A program made the position numbers and the translations under genes. A stretch of DNA of 64,000 nucleotides, taken from ENR-C20 sp942493145 (lineage in GTDB: Bacteria > Bacillota > Clostridia > Acetivibrionales > DTU013). Positions 16,528 to 24,484 of this stretch are shown here, in pieces (the first letter of the stretch is position 1; each line of letters begins with the position of its first letter). The DNA lies in the NCBI GenBank assembly GCA_942493145.1, contig OW818679.1, positions 3,286,001 through 3,350,000 on the forward strand, read 5' to 3'. The notes under the pieces were generated by a model, which searched no databases, was not told the origin of the DNA, and saw only the letters and a program-made list of their open reading frames with translations.

Positions 16528-17457
16528 TCAACCGCAGCGGATCAACAGCTTTTCCCACTTGGCGTCAACATATGCCTGGGTTTCTTCAATCATCCATTCA
16601 TTACCCTTTTTAAACATGTGGGCGAATCTCCCCTGTTTTTTCAGGAATTCTTCTACAGGAAGCTTTGCTTTAGGCTGGTATGTCAACCGCCAGGTCCCGT
16701 TTTCAACCTCAAACATAGGCCAGACACAGGTTTCAACGGCAAGTCTGCATATTTCCGCAATGTCTTCAATCTCGTATCGCCAGCCTCTGGGACAAGGGGA
16801 CAGCACGTTTAAAAAAGCTGCGCCTTCTGTATATATCGCTTTACGGGATTTCTCATGCAAGTCCTTGAAATTACCCATAAAAGTCGTTTGAGCGACATAA
16901 GGGATATTATGTGCAGCAATTATGTCCGTCAGGTCTTTTTTGTTTTGTTTTTTACCGTTGGATACCGATCCGACAGGTGAGGTTGTTGCATCTGTAAACC
17001 TGGGTGTTGAGGATGAACGTTGGATGCCGGTATTCATGTATGCTTCATTGTCATAACATACATAAACCATGTCATGTCCGCGCTCCATGGCACCGGACAA
17101 TGATTGGAAACCAATATCGTAGGTCCCGCCATCACCACCGAATGCGATAAATTTATAGTTGTCTTTGATTTTACCTTTTTTCTTTAATACCCTGTATGCC
17201 GCTTCAACTCCTCCGGCAGTCGCACCTGCGTTTTCAAAAGCGCTGTGTATATAGCTGTCGGTCCAGGCGGTGTATGGATACATGAAAGAAGACACTTCAA
17301 GGCAGCCTGTTGCGTTGATTATTACAGCTTTATCCTCAGGTTCCAGCGCCCGTAGAACACCACGAACGGCGATACCCGCTCCACAGCCCGCGCACAGCCT
17401 GTGACCTCCGGCAAAGCGTTCCGATTTTTCGACTTCAGTTTTCAAATTATATGCCAT
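16528..17457 (-). CDS. porB: Pyruvate:ferredoxin oxidoreductase, beta subunit
   Basis: 309 residues. The ThDP/Mg site GGDGGTYDIG starts at residue 107 and continues to NEAYMNTG. Cluster cysteines are visible at C22 and C25 (RLCAGCGAG), C51 (ATGCLE) and in LSPCPRGW. It forms the catalytic half with the alpha subunit and turns pyruvate plus CoA into acetyl-CoA, CO2 and reduced ferredoxin. It is last in porC-porD-porA-porB, 10 nt after porA, and ends before a terminator. Another 2-oxoacid as substrate cannot be excluded, but subunit makeup and motifs fit pyruvate best. Confidence 0.92.
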   Translation of the reverse strand: MAYNLKTEVEKSERFAGGHRLCAGCGAGIAVRGVLRALEPEDKAVIINATGCLEVSSFMYPYTAWTDSYIHSAFENAGATAGGVEAAYRVLKKKGKIKDNYKFIAFGGDGGTYDIGFQSLSGAMERGHDMVYVCYDNEAYMNTGIQRSSSTPRFTDATTSPVGSVSNGKKQNKKDLTDIIAAHNIPYVAQTTFMGNFKDLHEKSRKAIYTEGAAFLNVLSPCPRGWRYEIEDIAEICRLAVETCVWPMFEVENGTWRLTYQPKAKLPVEEFLKKQGRFAHMFKKGNEWMIEETQAYVDAKWEKLLIRCG

Positions 17458-17467
17458 ACCTTCACCC

Positions 17468-18649
17468 CTATTCTCTCTGACCTATGTGTCTGTATACTTC
17501 ACCGATATTTCGGGATGAAGCGACAATGTCAAGCTTCCCATAGATGTATATAAAATCTCTGACAGTTATGTCACGTCCGCCGAGCCCATAGACATAGTTG
17601 ACCATTCTCGGTCGATTATCTACATCATAAAGAGCTGAGCGGGTTTCCGCAAACAACGGTCCACCACATGCAGAAAAGCTTTCGGCCTTATCCATGACTG
17701 CCACAGCTTTTACGCGGGAAAGCGCAACGGCAAGTTCCTCCATGGGAAAGGGCCTGAATACCCTGATTTTAATTAGTCCAACCTTTTTCCCTTCACTTCT
17801 GAGCTGGTCTACGGCGGCTTTTGCAGTTCCTGTGCTTGATCCTATCAATACAAGCGCTGTTTCAGCATCCGACATCATATATTCTTCAAATAGTCCATAA
17901 TTTCTGCCGGAAATCCTGGCAAATTTATCTGCAACCTCAAGGATCACTGCCTTGGCATTCTTCATCGCCTCAGCCTGCTGCTTCTTGTGCTCCATATAAT
18001 AGGCCGATATATCGTACGGCCCCACCGCCAGTGGGTTTTCACTCTTAAGAAGGTAATTTTCAGGTTTATATTCACCGACAAAATCTTTTACTACCCCATC
18101 CGCCAACAGTTCGATATTTTCTACGGCATGGCTTGTAATAAATCCATCCTGGCATATCATGACGGGAAGGCGTACGTTTTCATTCTCACCTATCGGCATT
18201 GCCTGAATGAAGTTGTCATATGCCTCCTGATTGGATTCCGAATATATTTGTATCCAGCCGGAATCTCTTACGCCCATTGAATCGGAATGGTCGTTGTTAA
18301 TATTGATTGGACCGGTCAGGGCCCTGTTTACACAAGCCAATGTTATTGGGAGCCTTGACGATGAAGCAACATAAAGCATTTCAAACATGAGCGCCAATCC
18401 GCAGGAGGATGTGGCTGTTACCGCCCTGCCTCCGGCAGCCTGGGCACCGATGCAGGTCGACATTGAACTGTGTTCCGACTCAACTGGTACGAATTCGGTA
18501 TCCACTTCACCATTTGCAACATAAGCTGCGAAATACTGGGGAATTTCAGTAGAAGGAGTTATCGGGAACGCTCCCATTACATCGGGGTTTATCTGCTTCA
18601 GGGCATAGGCTACTGCCTCATTGCCGGAAAGCTTATCACGAATTGCCAT
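17468..18649 (-). CDS. porA: Pyruvate:ferredoxin oxidoreductase, alpha subunit
   Basis: 393 residues beginning with the domain-I pyrimidine-binding region of 2-oxoacid ferredoxin oxidoreductases (GNEAVAYALKQINPDVMGAF, PITPSTEIPQYFA, VESEHSSMSTCIGAQAAGGR). Domain II follows from about residue 255 (ETALVLIGSSTGTAKAAVDQL). It pairs with PorB to bind ThDP and pyruvate. The ATG overlaps the porD stop by one base, consistent with stoichiometric production. Confidence 0.93.
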   Translation of the reverse strand: MAIRDKLSGNEAVAYALKQINPDVMGAFPITPSTEIPQYFAAYVANGEVDTEFVPVESEHSSMSTCIGAQAAGGRAVTATSSCGLALMFEMLYVASSSRLPITLACVNRALTGPININNDHSDSMGVRDSGWIQIYSESNQEAYDNFIQAMPIGENENVRLPVMICQDGFITSHAVENIELLADGVVKDFVGEYKPENYLLKSENPLAVGPYDISAYYMEHKKQQAEAMKNAKAVILEVADKFARISGRNYGLFEEYMMSDAETALVLIGSSTGTAKAAVDQLRSEGKKVGLIKIRVFRPFPMEELAVALSRVKAVAVMDKAESFSACGGPLFAETRSALYDVDNRPRMVNYVYGLGGRDITVRDFIYIYGKLDIVASSRNIGEVYRHIGQRE

Positions 18650-18954
18650 TATTCAGCCTCCTTATCGAAGGTTATTGCACCAAAGGGGCATACTTTGAAA
18701 CAAATTCCACATCCCTTACAGTGCATGAAATCGAAATCAAGTCTTTTCCCATCTTTGACCGGTATTGAGCTATCCGGGCAAAAGGGAACACAAAGCATGC
18801 AGCTTTTGCATTTTTCTTTAATGAAAGCCGGTGTATTTGTCCGCCAGTCTCCAGTATTGAATTGCCTGGAGGTCGCGCCTTCATAGATCTCCCCACCGGG
18901 CGTCATCTCTCTCCAAGGTGTTGTTTCGTTTATTTCTCCGGCTGTTTTTATCAT
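18649..18954 (-). CDS. porD: Pyruvate:ferredoxin oxidoreductase, delta (ferredoxin) subunit
   Basis: 101 residues with two [4Fe-4S] motifs, CKSCMLCVPFCP and CKGCGICFKVCP, in the second half. It relays electrons from the PorAB ThDP site to external ferredoxin. The start overlaps the porC stop by 4 nt and the stop overlaps the porA start. The N-terminal 45 residues (W-R-E-M-T-PGGEI) are the usual delta-subunit extension. Confidence 0.92.
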   Translation of the reverse strand: MIKTAGEINETTPWREMTPGGEIYEGATSRQFNTGDWRTNTPAFIKEKCKSCMLCVPFCPDSSIPVKDGKRLDFDFMHCKGCGICFKVCPFGAITFDKEAE

Positions 18955-19535
18955 CCTGCCAATACCTCTTCCATTGATCTTGTGAGTGCTTTCATATTAC
19001 CAATGACCAAATTGAGTTTAGATGCAAATTTATGTTTGAAGGATTCTTCCATATCTTTAATGAAATGCTCGGCCTCAACTACTTTGCTAATTTTAACTAC
19101 CGCAGCGAGCATTGGAGTGTTGGGAAAATTTTTCCCTATTGTTTCTTCAGAAATTCTTCTTGCATTTATTGAATAGATTTTCCCTTTGTAGTTGCCAAGC
19201 ATTGGGCGAAGTTCCTCGGGAGTCTTATTACTGTTTATTATTATAGCCCCATCTTCCTTCAAACCTTTTGTGACATCCACAGAAGAAAGTAGGGTTTCAT
19301 CTACTACTACTACATAATCCGGATAATATATATTTGAATGTACGGTACAACGTTCATGGCTTATCCTGTTATAGGCAGTTATTGGCGCGCCCATTCGTTC
19401 AGGACCGTATTCAGGAAAGCCCTGAACATGTTTGCCTGAATTAAAAGCTGCATCCGCCAGTAGTAGACACGCAGTTTTGGCTCCCTGCCCCCCTCTGCCA
19501 TGCCATCTGATTTCTACCATTTCATTTTCCATCAC
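18951..19535 (-). CDS. porC: Pyruvate:ferredoxin oxidoreductase, gamma subunit
   Basis: 194 residues with the gamma-subunit hallmark EIRWHGRGGQGAKTA at the N-terminus and the FPEYGPERMGAPITAYNR motif near residue 42. This domain binds CoA/closes the active site in fused PFORs. The GTG at 19533-19535 lies 8 nt behind AAGGGGG; the ATG three bases on has an 11-nt spacing. It is the first gene of porCDAB, the normal order for four-subunit enzymes of archaea and anaerobic bacteria. Confidence 0.92.
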   Translation of the reverse strand: MMENEMVEIRWHGRGGQGAKTACLLLADAAFNSGKHVQGFPEYGPERMGAPITAYNRISHERCTVHSNIYYPDYVVVVDETLLSSVDVTKGLKEDGAIIINSNKTPEELRPMLGNYKGKIYSINARRISEETIGKNFPNTPMLAAVVKISKVVEAEHFIKDMEESFKHKFASKLNLVIGNMKALTRSMEEVLAG

Positions 19536-19629
19536 AAAACAGACCCCCTTTATCCCCGTTATTCTACAACATAATATTATCAGGGGGATGAGGTTAATTC
19601 TTCCTGTTATTTATCATATCCTGTTTGCA

Positions 19630-19658
19630 TTTTTACTGATTCATACTAGATTTGTCAA
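19630..19658 (-). promoter_or_regulatory. Candidate promoter of porCDAB
   Basis: Minus strand: perfect TTGACA (19653-19658), 17-nt spacer, TAAAAA (19630-19635). The -10 is weak, and the leader would be about 90 nt. Confidence 0.4.
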
Positions 19659-19698
19659 AAAGTTAACTTAATGGCGAAGAAAGTGTCTATATAAGCAT

Positions 19699-20457
19699 TC
19701 ATTCTCTGTTTCTGATATATTTAAGACTTATGCTTGGATTGCTGGTTTTTGTCGATCTGATTTCAAATTGATTCAAAGAAGCAACAAAGGGAGTAAGCTT
19801 GGTAAAGCCATAGTTTCTGGTATCAAAATCCGGATATCTCTTGTTGAGGGTGCTGCCCAATTCCCCTAAAAATGCCCAGCCATCTTCATCAGAGATCTCT
19901 GTAATAATGGTTTTGATGGCCGCTATCAATATGTCGATGCTGGTCATGCCGACTTTCTGCTCTTCATGCTTATGAGTTTCTTTAGTGATTTTTGCTTCTG
20001 CAGGTTTTCCCGACATCGACATTGATCCTAAAACTTCAAGATATTTAAACTTCTCGCAGGCTGATATGAATGGCGTGGGGGTTTTCTTCTCCCCCATCCC
20101 GATGACCAGCATGCCGGCTTCCCTTAGACGCGCTGCCAGCTTGGTGAAGTCACTGTCGCTTGACACAATGCAAAACCCGTCGACGTTCTTTGAGTAGAGT
20201 ATATCCATGGCATCGATAATCAACGCCGCATCGGTAGAATTTTTGCCTGTTGTATAATTATATTGCTGTATGGGTGTTATGGAATAATCAAGCAGTACAT
20301 TCTTCCATGACGCCAACTGTGGCTTAGTCCAGTCCCCATATATCCTTTTATATGTAGGTATTCCATGGTTTGAAATTTCGTCAATTATATATTTTATATA
20401 TTTATCCGATACATTGTCAGCATCAATCAGAACTGCAATCTTCTTATCGTTTTCCAT
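19699..20457 (-). CDS. NYN-domain nuclease-like protein with C-terminal OST-HTH/LOTUS domain
   Basis: 252 residues. Residues 5-150 form a NYN/LabA (DUF88) PIN-like domain: acidic residues in VLIDADNVS (9-17), DAALIIDAMD (about 76-85) and IVSSDSDFTKLA (about 97-108) match the metal site of this RNase-like fold. Residues 170-250 (SIDILIAAIKTIITEISDEDGWAFLGELGSTLNKRYP...GFTKL) resemble the LOTUS/OST-HTH winged helix that binds RNA. It is therefore probably a cytoplasmic RNA-cleaving or RNA-binding protein. GGGAGAG precedes the ATG. It stands alone; no partner is apparent. Confidence 0.85.
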   Translation of the reverse strand: MENDKKIAVLIDADNVSDKYIKYIIDEISNHGIPTYKRIYGDWTKPQLASWKNVLLDYSITPIQQYNYTTGKNSTDAALIIDAMDILYSKNVDGFCIVSSDSDFTKLAARLREAGMLVIGMGEKKTPTPFISACEKFKYLEVLGSMSMSGKPAEAKITKETHKHEEQKVGMTSIDILIAAIKTIITEISDEDGWAFLGELGSTLNKRYPDFDTRNYGFTKLTPFVASLNQFEIRSTKTSNPSISLKYIRNRE

Positions 20458-20620
20458 TATTTCTCTCCCATCTCAAATAAAGAGTAATTAATATACAATT
20501 ATATCATTTTATAACGATTATATCATGGCTTTTGTGTATAGGGCAACGGACCTGCCAAACACAGAATTATAAACTGAAAATAAACTACATAAGTGAGGAA
20601 GCCATAGAATCTGTTTTTTC

Positions 20621-20700
20621 AGAAGGTTTGACAAAGGGACGGGGGGGAGTGTCAACCCTCTGGTTGACACTCCCCCCCGTCCCTTTGTCAAACTGCTTCT
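20621..20700. repeat. Long perfect inverted repeat with GGGACGG cores
   Basis: Two 32-bp arms (20626-20657 and 20662-20693) are exact reverse complements around a 4-nt loop CTCT. The stem extends with AGAAG (20621-20625) against CTTCT (20696-20700) across a 2-nt bulge. Each arm contains TTTGACA and a G7/C7 run joined to GGGAC. It lies 17 nt past the stop of the S-layer gene without a T-tract. It could end transcription but looks more like a REP/MITE-type element, related to sequences at 3952 and 33110. Confidence 0.85.
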
Positions 20701-20716
20701 ATCGGTCTTCCATCTG

Positions 20717-23700
20717 TTATTTTGTCAGCAGGTTATACAGCACCTGAGCCATTTGAGCCCTGGTTGCCGTTGCTTCGGGGTTGAGCATACCGTCGTTCCC
20801 GCTGATGCTTCCAGTTCCTACGAAGAAAGCCATAGCCTCTTTTGCCCAGTCAGCTATTGCGTCTGCGTCGCTAAAGTCTGCCAGTGCTTTCACTGATCCA
20901 GCTGCAGGCAGTTTACCGATTCCCTTTAATGCATTATAGAGAAGGGTGAACATTTCCTGCCTGGTGATCTCCCTGTCCGGTGCAAACATATTGTTTCCTA
21001 TGCCTTCGGCTATGCCAAGTCTCTTTGCAGCTGCCAGATAACCTGTGTAATAGGTGTTGCCGGCATCAGAGAAGTTATCTGTGGGGTTTTCATCGGCTTC
21101 GATGCCATAAGCCCTCATAACCATGGTCAGGAATTCCGCCCTTGTAAGCTTCGCTTCAGGACTGAAATTGCCGCCACCCGTTCCCTGGGTTATGCCCCTT
21201 GCCGCAATAAAGTAGACAGCATCTCTATACCATGCTGTGTCTGCAACATCGTTAAATTTTACTTCCGGCGCTGCACTTCCGGTTGGTACTGATTCCGGAT
21301 CTACCGGTGCAAGTTCTTCAGTATTTGCATTGATGTTGCCGCTATATGGATAGTAGGCATTAGCTCTTGTTATCTTTATGGTATAGGTCTTTGCACTCTT
21401 GCCAAGCTCTGTAGCTATTACTGAGATTATCTTTTCAGTTCCGGCAGTCAGAGCGATGGCTGCTGAAGTTGTACCGCTTATAACCGCCGTTCCGTCAACG
21501 GTTATAAATCCTGTCCCCGTAGGCGTAAGGATTATGCTATCGACTGAATTTGCCACCTTTACCGAATCATATATATAGGTGCTGCCCGCAAAGCTGTAGT
21601 TTGAAGGGCTGCCGCTAAGTTCCAGTCCGGTGAGATCTGCAGTAGCTGCCTGGGTATATATGGCGCTGCCGATTGCACTGTTTTCACTGTCGACCGCAGT
21701 CGCTACAGCTTTTACGGTCATGCTCCTGTCTATTACAATTCCTGATTTTTTATAGTATGCCTTGGTTGTCCCTGTCTCAGATGTTGCAGGATCAGACCCA
21801 TCTGTAGTGTAATAAAAACGATCTGCCCCAGACGATGTTATTTCAAGCCGGGTGCCAAAAGCAACCTCACCGGAAGCAGGGCTGAAGGTCGGCATCTCCG
21901 GCGCCGTGTTTAATCTTGTTATGTTTATGGTATAGATTTTTGCGCTCTTGCCCGTCTCAGTTGCAGTTACTGTAATCGTCCTTTTGACTCCGGCAGTCAG
22001 GTCAATGACCGCGGGAGTATTCTCGCTTATTACTTTCGTCCCGTCTGTCACCGTTATAGTTCCATTTCCGGTTGGAGTAAGGGTTATGCTGTCGACAGCA
22101 TTTGCCACTGTTACAGTGCCATAAGTATAGGTACTGCCTGCAAAGCTGTAGTTTGACGGACTGCCACTGAGTTCAAGCCCTGTGAGGTCGGCAGTTGCCG
22201 CCTGCGTATATGTCGCACTTCCGATTGCACTGTCATCACTCCCTGCAGCAACTGCTACAGCTTTTACCGTCATGCTTCTGTTTATTACAGGCCTTGATCC
22301 ATCATTGTATTCGAGGGTTGTCCCCATTACAGATGTCACGGGATCAGTCCCATCTGTTGTGTAGTATATGTGCTCTGCCCCAGATGATACTATCTGAAGT
22401 TCGGCATCAAATACAAGTGCCCCGGAATCAGGTACAAAGGTCGGCGTCGCCGGTGCCGGCAGATTTCGTGTTATATCAATGGTATAGATTGATGCACTCT
22501 TGCCCGTCTCACTGACAATTACCGAGACTGTCTTCTTAGTTCCGGGTTCCAGCCCAATAGCGGCTGAAGCAGTCCCGCTTATTACTGCCTTTCCGTCTAC
22601 CGTTATAGTTTCAGTTCCAGTTCCGGTTGGAGTAATGATTATGCTGTCAACTGAATTTGCTACAGTAACGTCGTTATATGTATACGTGCTGCCCACGAAG
22701 CTGTAGTTTGAAGGGCTGCCGCTTAGTCCCAGCCCGGTGAGCCCGGCCGCCGCCTGCGTATATGCTGCACTGCCAATAATGCTGTTCGCTTTTCCATCTT
22801 TTACTGCTATTGCTTTTACAGTCCCGGCAGAGTTAATCACAAGTGGTGTCACTGCCTGGTTTGTTGACGCTGTTGTCGGAGCATCACCATTTGTTGTGTA
22901 GTATATTGCATCGGCTCCATCTGATATGATCGCTACGGTTGATCCAATTGCTACCGCTCCTGGAGCCGGGTTGAATGTCGGCGTCTCCTGAATCAGGCCC
23001 CTGGTAATATATATTGTATAGGTGTTAGGTTTGTAATGTCCATATTCATTCCGAGCAGCGAGTCTGGCTTCTACAATTATTTTTTTTTCCACACCGGGAG
23101 TTAATGCGATCGGCTCAGATTCAGATCCGGAAGCCACTATCTTCTCATCAACGTATATCACGCCTATCCCTGTCGGAGTTACAGTTATGCTTTCTACACT
23201 CCCTGCTACCTTTACTTCGTTATAGGTATGGGCTGCTTCTGAATATGTATAATTGGATGGGCTGCCACTCAGGCTTATACTGGTCAGCTTAAGCGGTACA
23301 TGATTTTGTACCGTTTTTTTATCGACAGTTCCCAGCAATCCCCCATCGGCAGATTTAACAGTCCCCGGTATATAGGATACCGTCACCAGCTGGTCGCCTC
23401 TGATTGGTGTTGCAAGTGTTAAATAATAATTCCACGTGTAATCATGGTCAATGTCAGTCACTGCCACTGCATTGTCAACACCATCAACATTTATAGAAAA
23501 GCCTCCCGGCGCAGCCGGTGGGTCAAGCATAGCTTTATTAAAGCTAAGAGATATGTGTGTGCCGTCATGGGGATCAAGAGCGCTATTAGTATCGGTGATT
23601 GCGGTAAATATAAAAGGTGGCGCTCCTGTAACGTTGTTGATTACCGGATATCCGCTGAAGCTTTCCAGGACTCCCCCATCGGAAGCTTCTGCTTTTACCG

Positions 23701-24046
23701 TTCCAGGCTCATAGGATAATATGACTGTTTGCCCCGGCTGTATCAAATAGCTAAGCCCCAAAGTGTACTTGGTATTATCAGCATAGATATTATTAAGACT
23801 AGAAGCAGGTATGGCTCTACTAATGCCATCAACAGTAATAGAAAAGCCCTCCGGTTTTATTGTTCCAAAATAAGCCATTGATTTATTGAAGCTTACAATG
23901 AGAGAAGAACCGCTGCTTGTCGTCTCGGCACTGATTACCGTTGGTGCATCTGCAGCCATAACAGGTTGTCCGCCGACCGTTAATGATGTCACCAAAAATA
24001 TCAAAGACATTGCCACACTCAATAACACTTTTTTAAATTTTTTCAT
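20717..24046 (-). CDS. Large modular S-layer homology (SLH) surface protein
   Basis: 1109 residues from the ATG at 24046, which has AAAGGA at 8 nt; an ATG at 24079 overlaps the upstream stop but lacks a site. After a signal peptide (to about 33, PVMAADA) come two SwmB-like Ig modules (about 35-250). Four cadherin-like beta-sandwich modules follow (each starting LTGLxLSGSPSNYSF) alternating with three modules resembling the chitobiase/beta-hexosaminidase C-terminal domain (xYYTTDGxDPxTS). Three SLH motifs (about 960-1109, with LTRAEF, ITRQEM and ATRAQM) anchor it to cell-wall polymer. No enzyme domain is visible, so a structural or adhesive role is likely. Repeats are nearly identical in places. 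Confidence 0.9.
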   Translation of the reverse strand: MKKFKKVLLSVAMSLIFLVTSLTVGGQPVMAADAPTVISAETTSSGSSLIVSFNKSMAYFGTIKPEGFSITVDGISRAIPASSLNNIYADNTKYTLGLSYLIQPGQTVILSYEPGTVKAEASDGGVLESFSGYPVINNVTGAPPFIFTAITDTNSALDPHDGTHISLSFNKAMLDPPAAPGGFSINVDGVDNAVAVTDIDHDYTWNYYLTLATPIRGDQLVTVSYIPGTVKSADGGLLGTVDKKTVQNHVPLKLTSISLSGSPSNYTYSEAAHTYNEVKVAGSVESITVTPTGIGVIYVDEKIVASGSESEPIALTPGVEKKIIVEARLAARNEYGHYKPNTYTIYITRGLIQETPTFNPAPGAVAIGSTVAIISDGADAIYYTTNGDAPTTASTNQAVTPLVINSAGTVKAIAVKDGKANSIIGSAAYTQAAAGLTGLGLSGSPSNYSFVGSTYTYNDVTVANSVDSIIITPTGTGTETITVDGKAVISGTASAAIGLEPGTKKTVSVIVSETGKSASIYTIDITRNLPAPATPTFVPDSGALVFDAELQIVSSGAEHIYYTTDGTDPVTSVMGTTLEYNDGSRPVINRSMTVKAVAVAAGSDDSAIGSATYTQAATADLTGLELSGSPSNYSFAGSTYTYGTVTVANAVDSITLTPTGNGTITVTDGTKVISENTPAVIDLTAGVKRTITVTATETGKSAKIYTINITRLNTAPEMPTFSPASGEVAFGTRLEITSSGADRFYYTTDGSDPATSETGTTKAYYKKSGIVIDRSMTVKAVATAVDSENSAIGSAIYTQAATADLTGLELSGSPSNYSFAGSTYIYDSVKVANSVDSIILTPTGTGFITVDGTAVISGTTSAAIALTAGTEKIISVIATELGKSAKTYTIKITRANAYYPYSGNINANTEELAPVDPESVPTGSAAPEVKFNDVADTAWYRDAVYFIAARGITQGTGGGNFSPEAKLTRAEFLTMVMRAYGIEADENPTDNFSDAGNTYYTGYLAAAKRLGIAEGIGNNMFAPDREITRQEMFTLLYNALKGIGKLPAAGSVKALADFSDADAIADWAKEAMAFFVGTGSISGNDGMLNPEATATRAQMAQVLYNLLTK

Positions 24047-24075
24047 TTTTCCCATCCTTTCAAATTTGTTATTTC

Positions 24076-24306
24076 TCATTTTTGAACCAGTTGAAAAACC
24101 TCATTTATTGATATCTCAAGTTTGCCTTTCCAGGATAGACAAACCCCATCTGTAGTAACTTCTTTAAAAAATTCGTTATCCGAGAGAATCCCAAACCTGA
24201 CAGTCTGAATTCTGCTTTTAAGGTCCAGGGTTACACTGCTGCCATTGTCCAATATAACCTCCAGCCTGTATTCTTCTTTTGGTAGCACACTTGTAATATG
24301 ACTCAA
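24076..24306 (-). CDS. DUF2442-like small protein
   Basis: 76 residues matching the DUF2442 pattern (YRLEVILDNGSSVTLDLK...FGILSDNEFFKEV...VCLSWKGKLEISINEVFQL). The start is a TTG (24304-24306) behind GGAGGTGA (24311-24318). An intrinsic-terminator-like hairpin with its T-run abuts this Shine-Dalgarno sequence. The stop overlaps an in-frame ATG of the S-layer gene by ATGA. DUF2442 proteins often neighbour DUF4160 proteins, but none is here. The function is unknown. Confidence 0.75.
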   Translation of the reverse strand: MSHITSVLPKEEYRLEVILDNGSSVTLDLKSRIQTVRFGILSDNEFFKEVTTDGVCLSWKGKLEISINEVFQLVQK

Positions 24307-24318
24307 TTCATCACCTCC

Positions 24319-24349
24319 AAAAAAAGTCTCAGGGGCATCTTGCCCCTGA
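24319..24349 (-). terminator. Terminator hairpin abutting the DUF2442 ribosome-binding site
   Basis: TCAGGGGCA / TGCCCCTGA (24329-24349, 3-nt loop) is followed on the minus strand by seven T residues (24319-24325), then directly by GGAGGTGA. It may end the luxR-type transcript, or act as an attenuator for DUF2442 and the S-layer gene. Confidence 0.7.
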
Positions 24350-24380
24350 ACTTTTGGCCATTGCTAAAGCAAGGCTTCAA

Positions 24381-24422
24381 AAATAAAATCCACCATACAC
24401 AATTGTATAGTGGATTTTATTT
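24381..24422. terminator. Terminator downstream of the MalT-like regulator gene
   Basis: Arms AAATAAAATCCAC (24381-24393) and GTGGATTTTATTT (24410-24422) are perfect complements, extended by ATAC/GTAT. T-rich ends exist on both strands. A smaller hairpin TCACCC-AGC-GGGTGA (24431-24445) followed by T6 faces the other direction. Confidence 0.75.
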
Positions 24423-24484
24423 GTTTTATATCACCCAGCGGGTGATTTTTTGCTTATTATCACAAATTTCTTTCTATTATGACA

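Noticed and set aside
20532..20747. 71-codon plus-strand frame across the long hairpin
   Set aside because: It is made of the inverted repeat itself and has no start signals.
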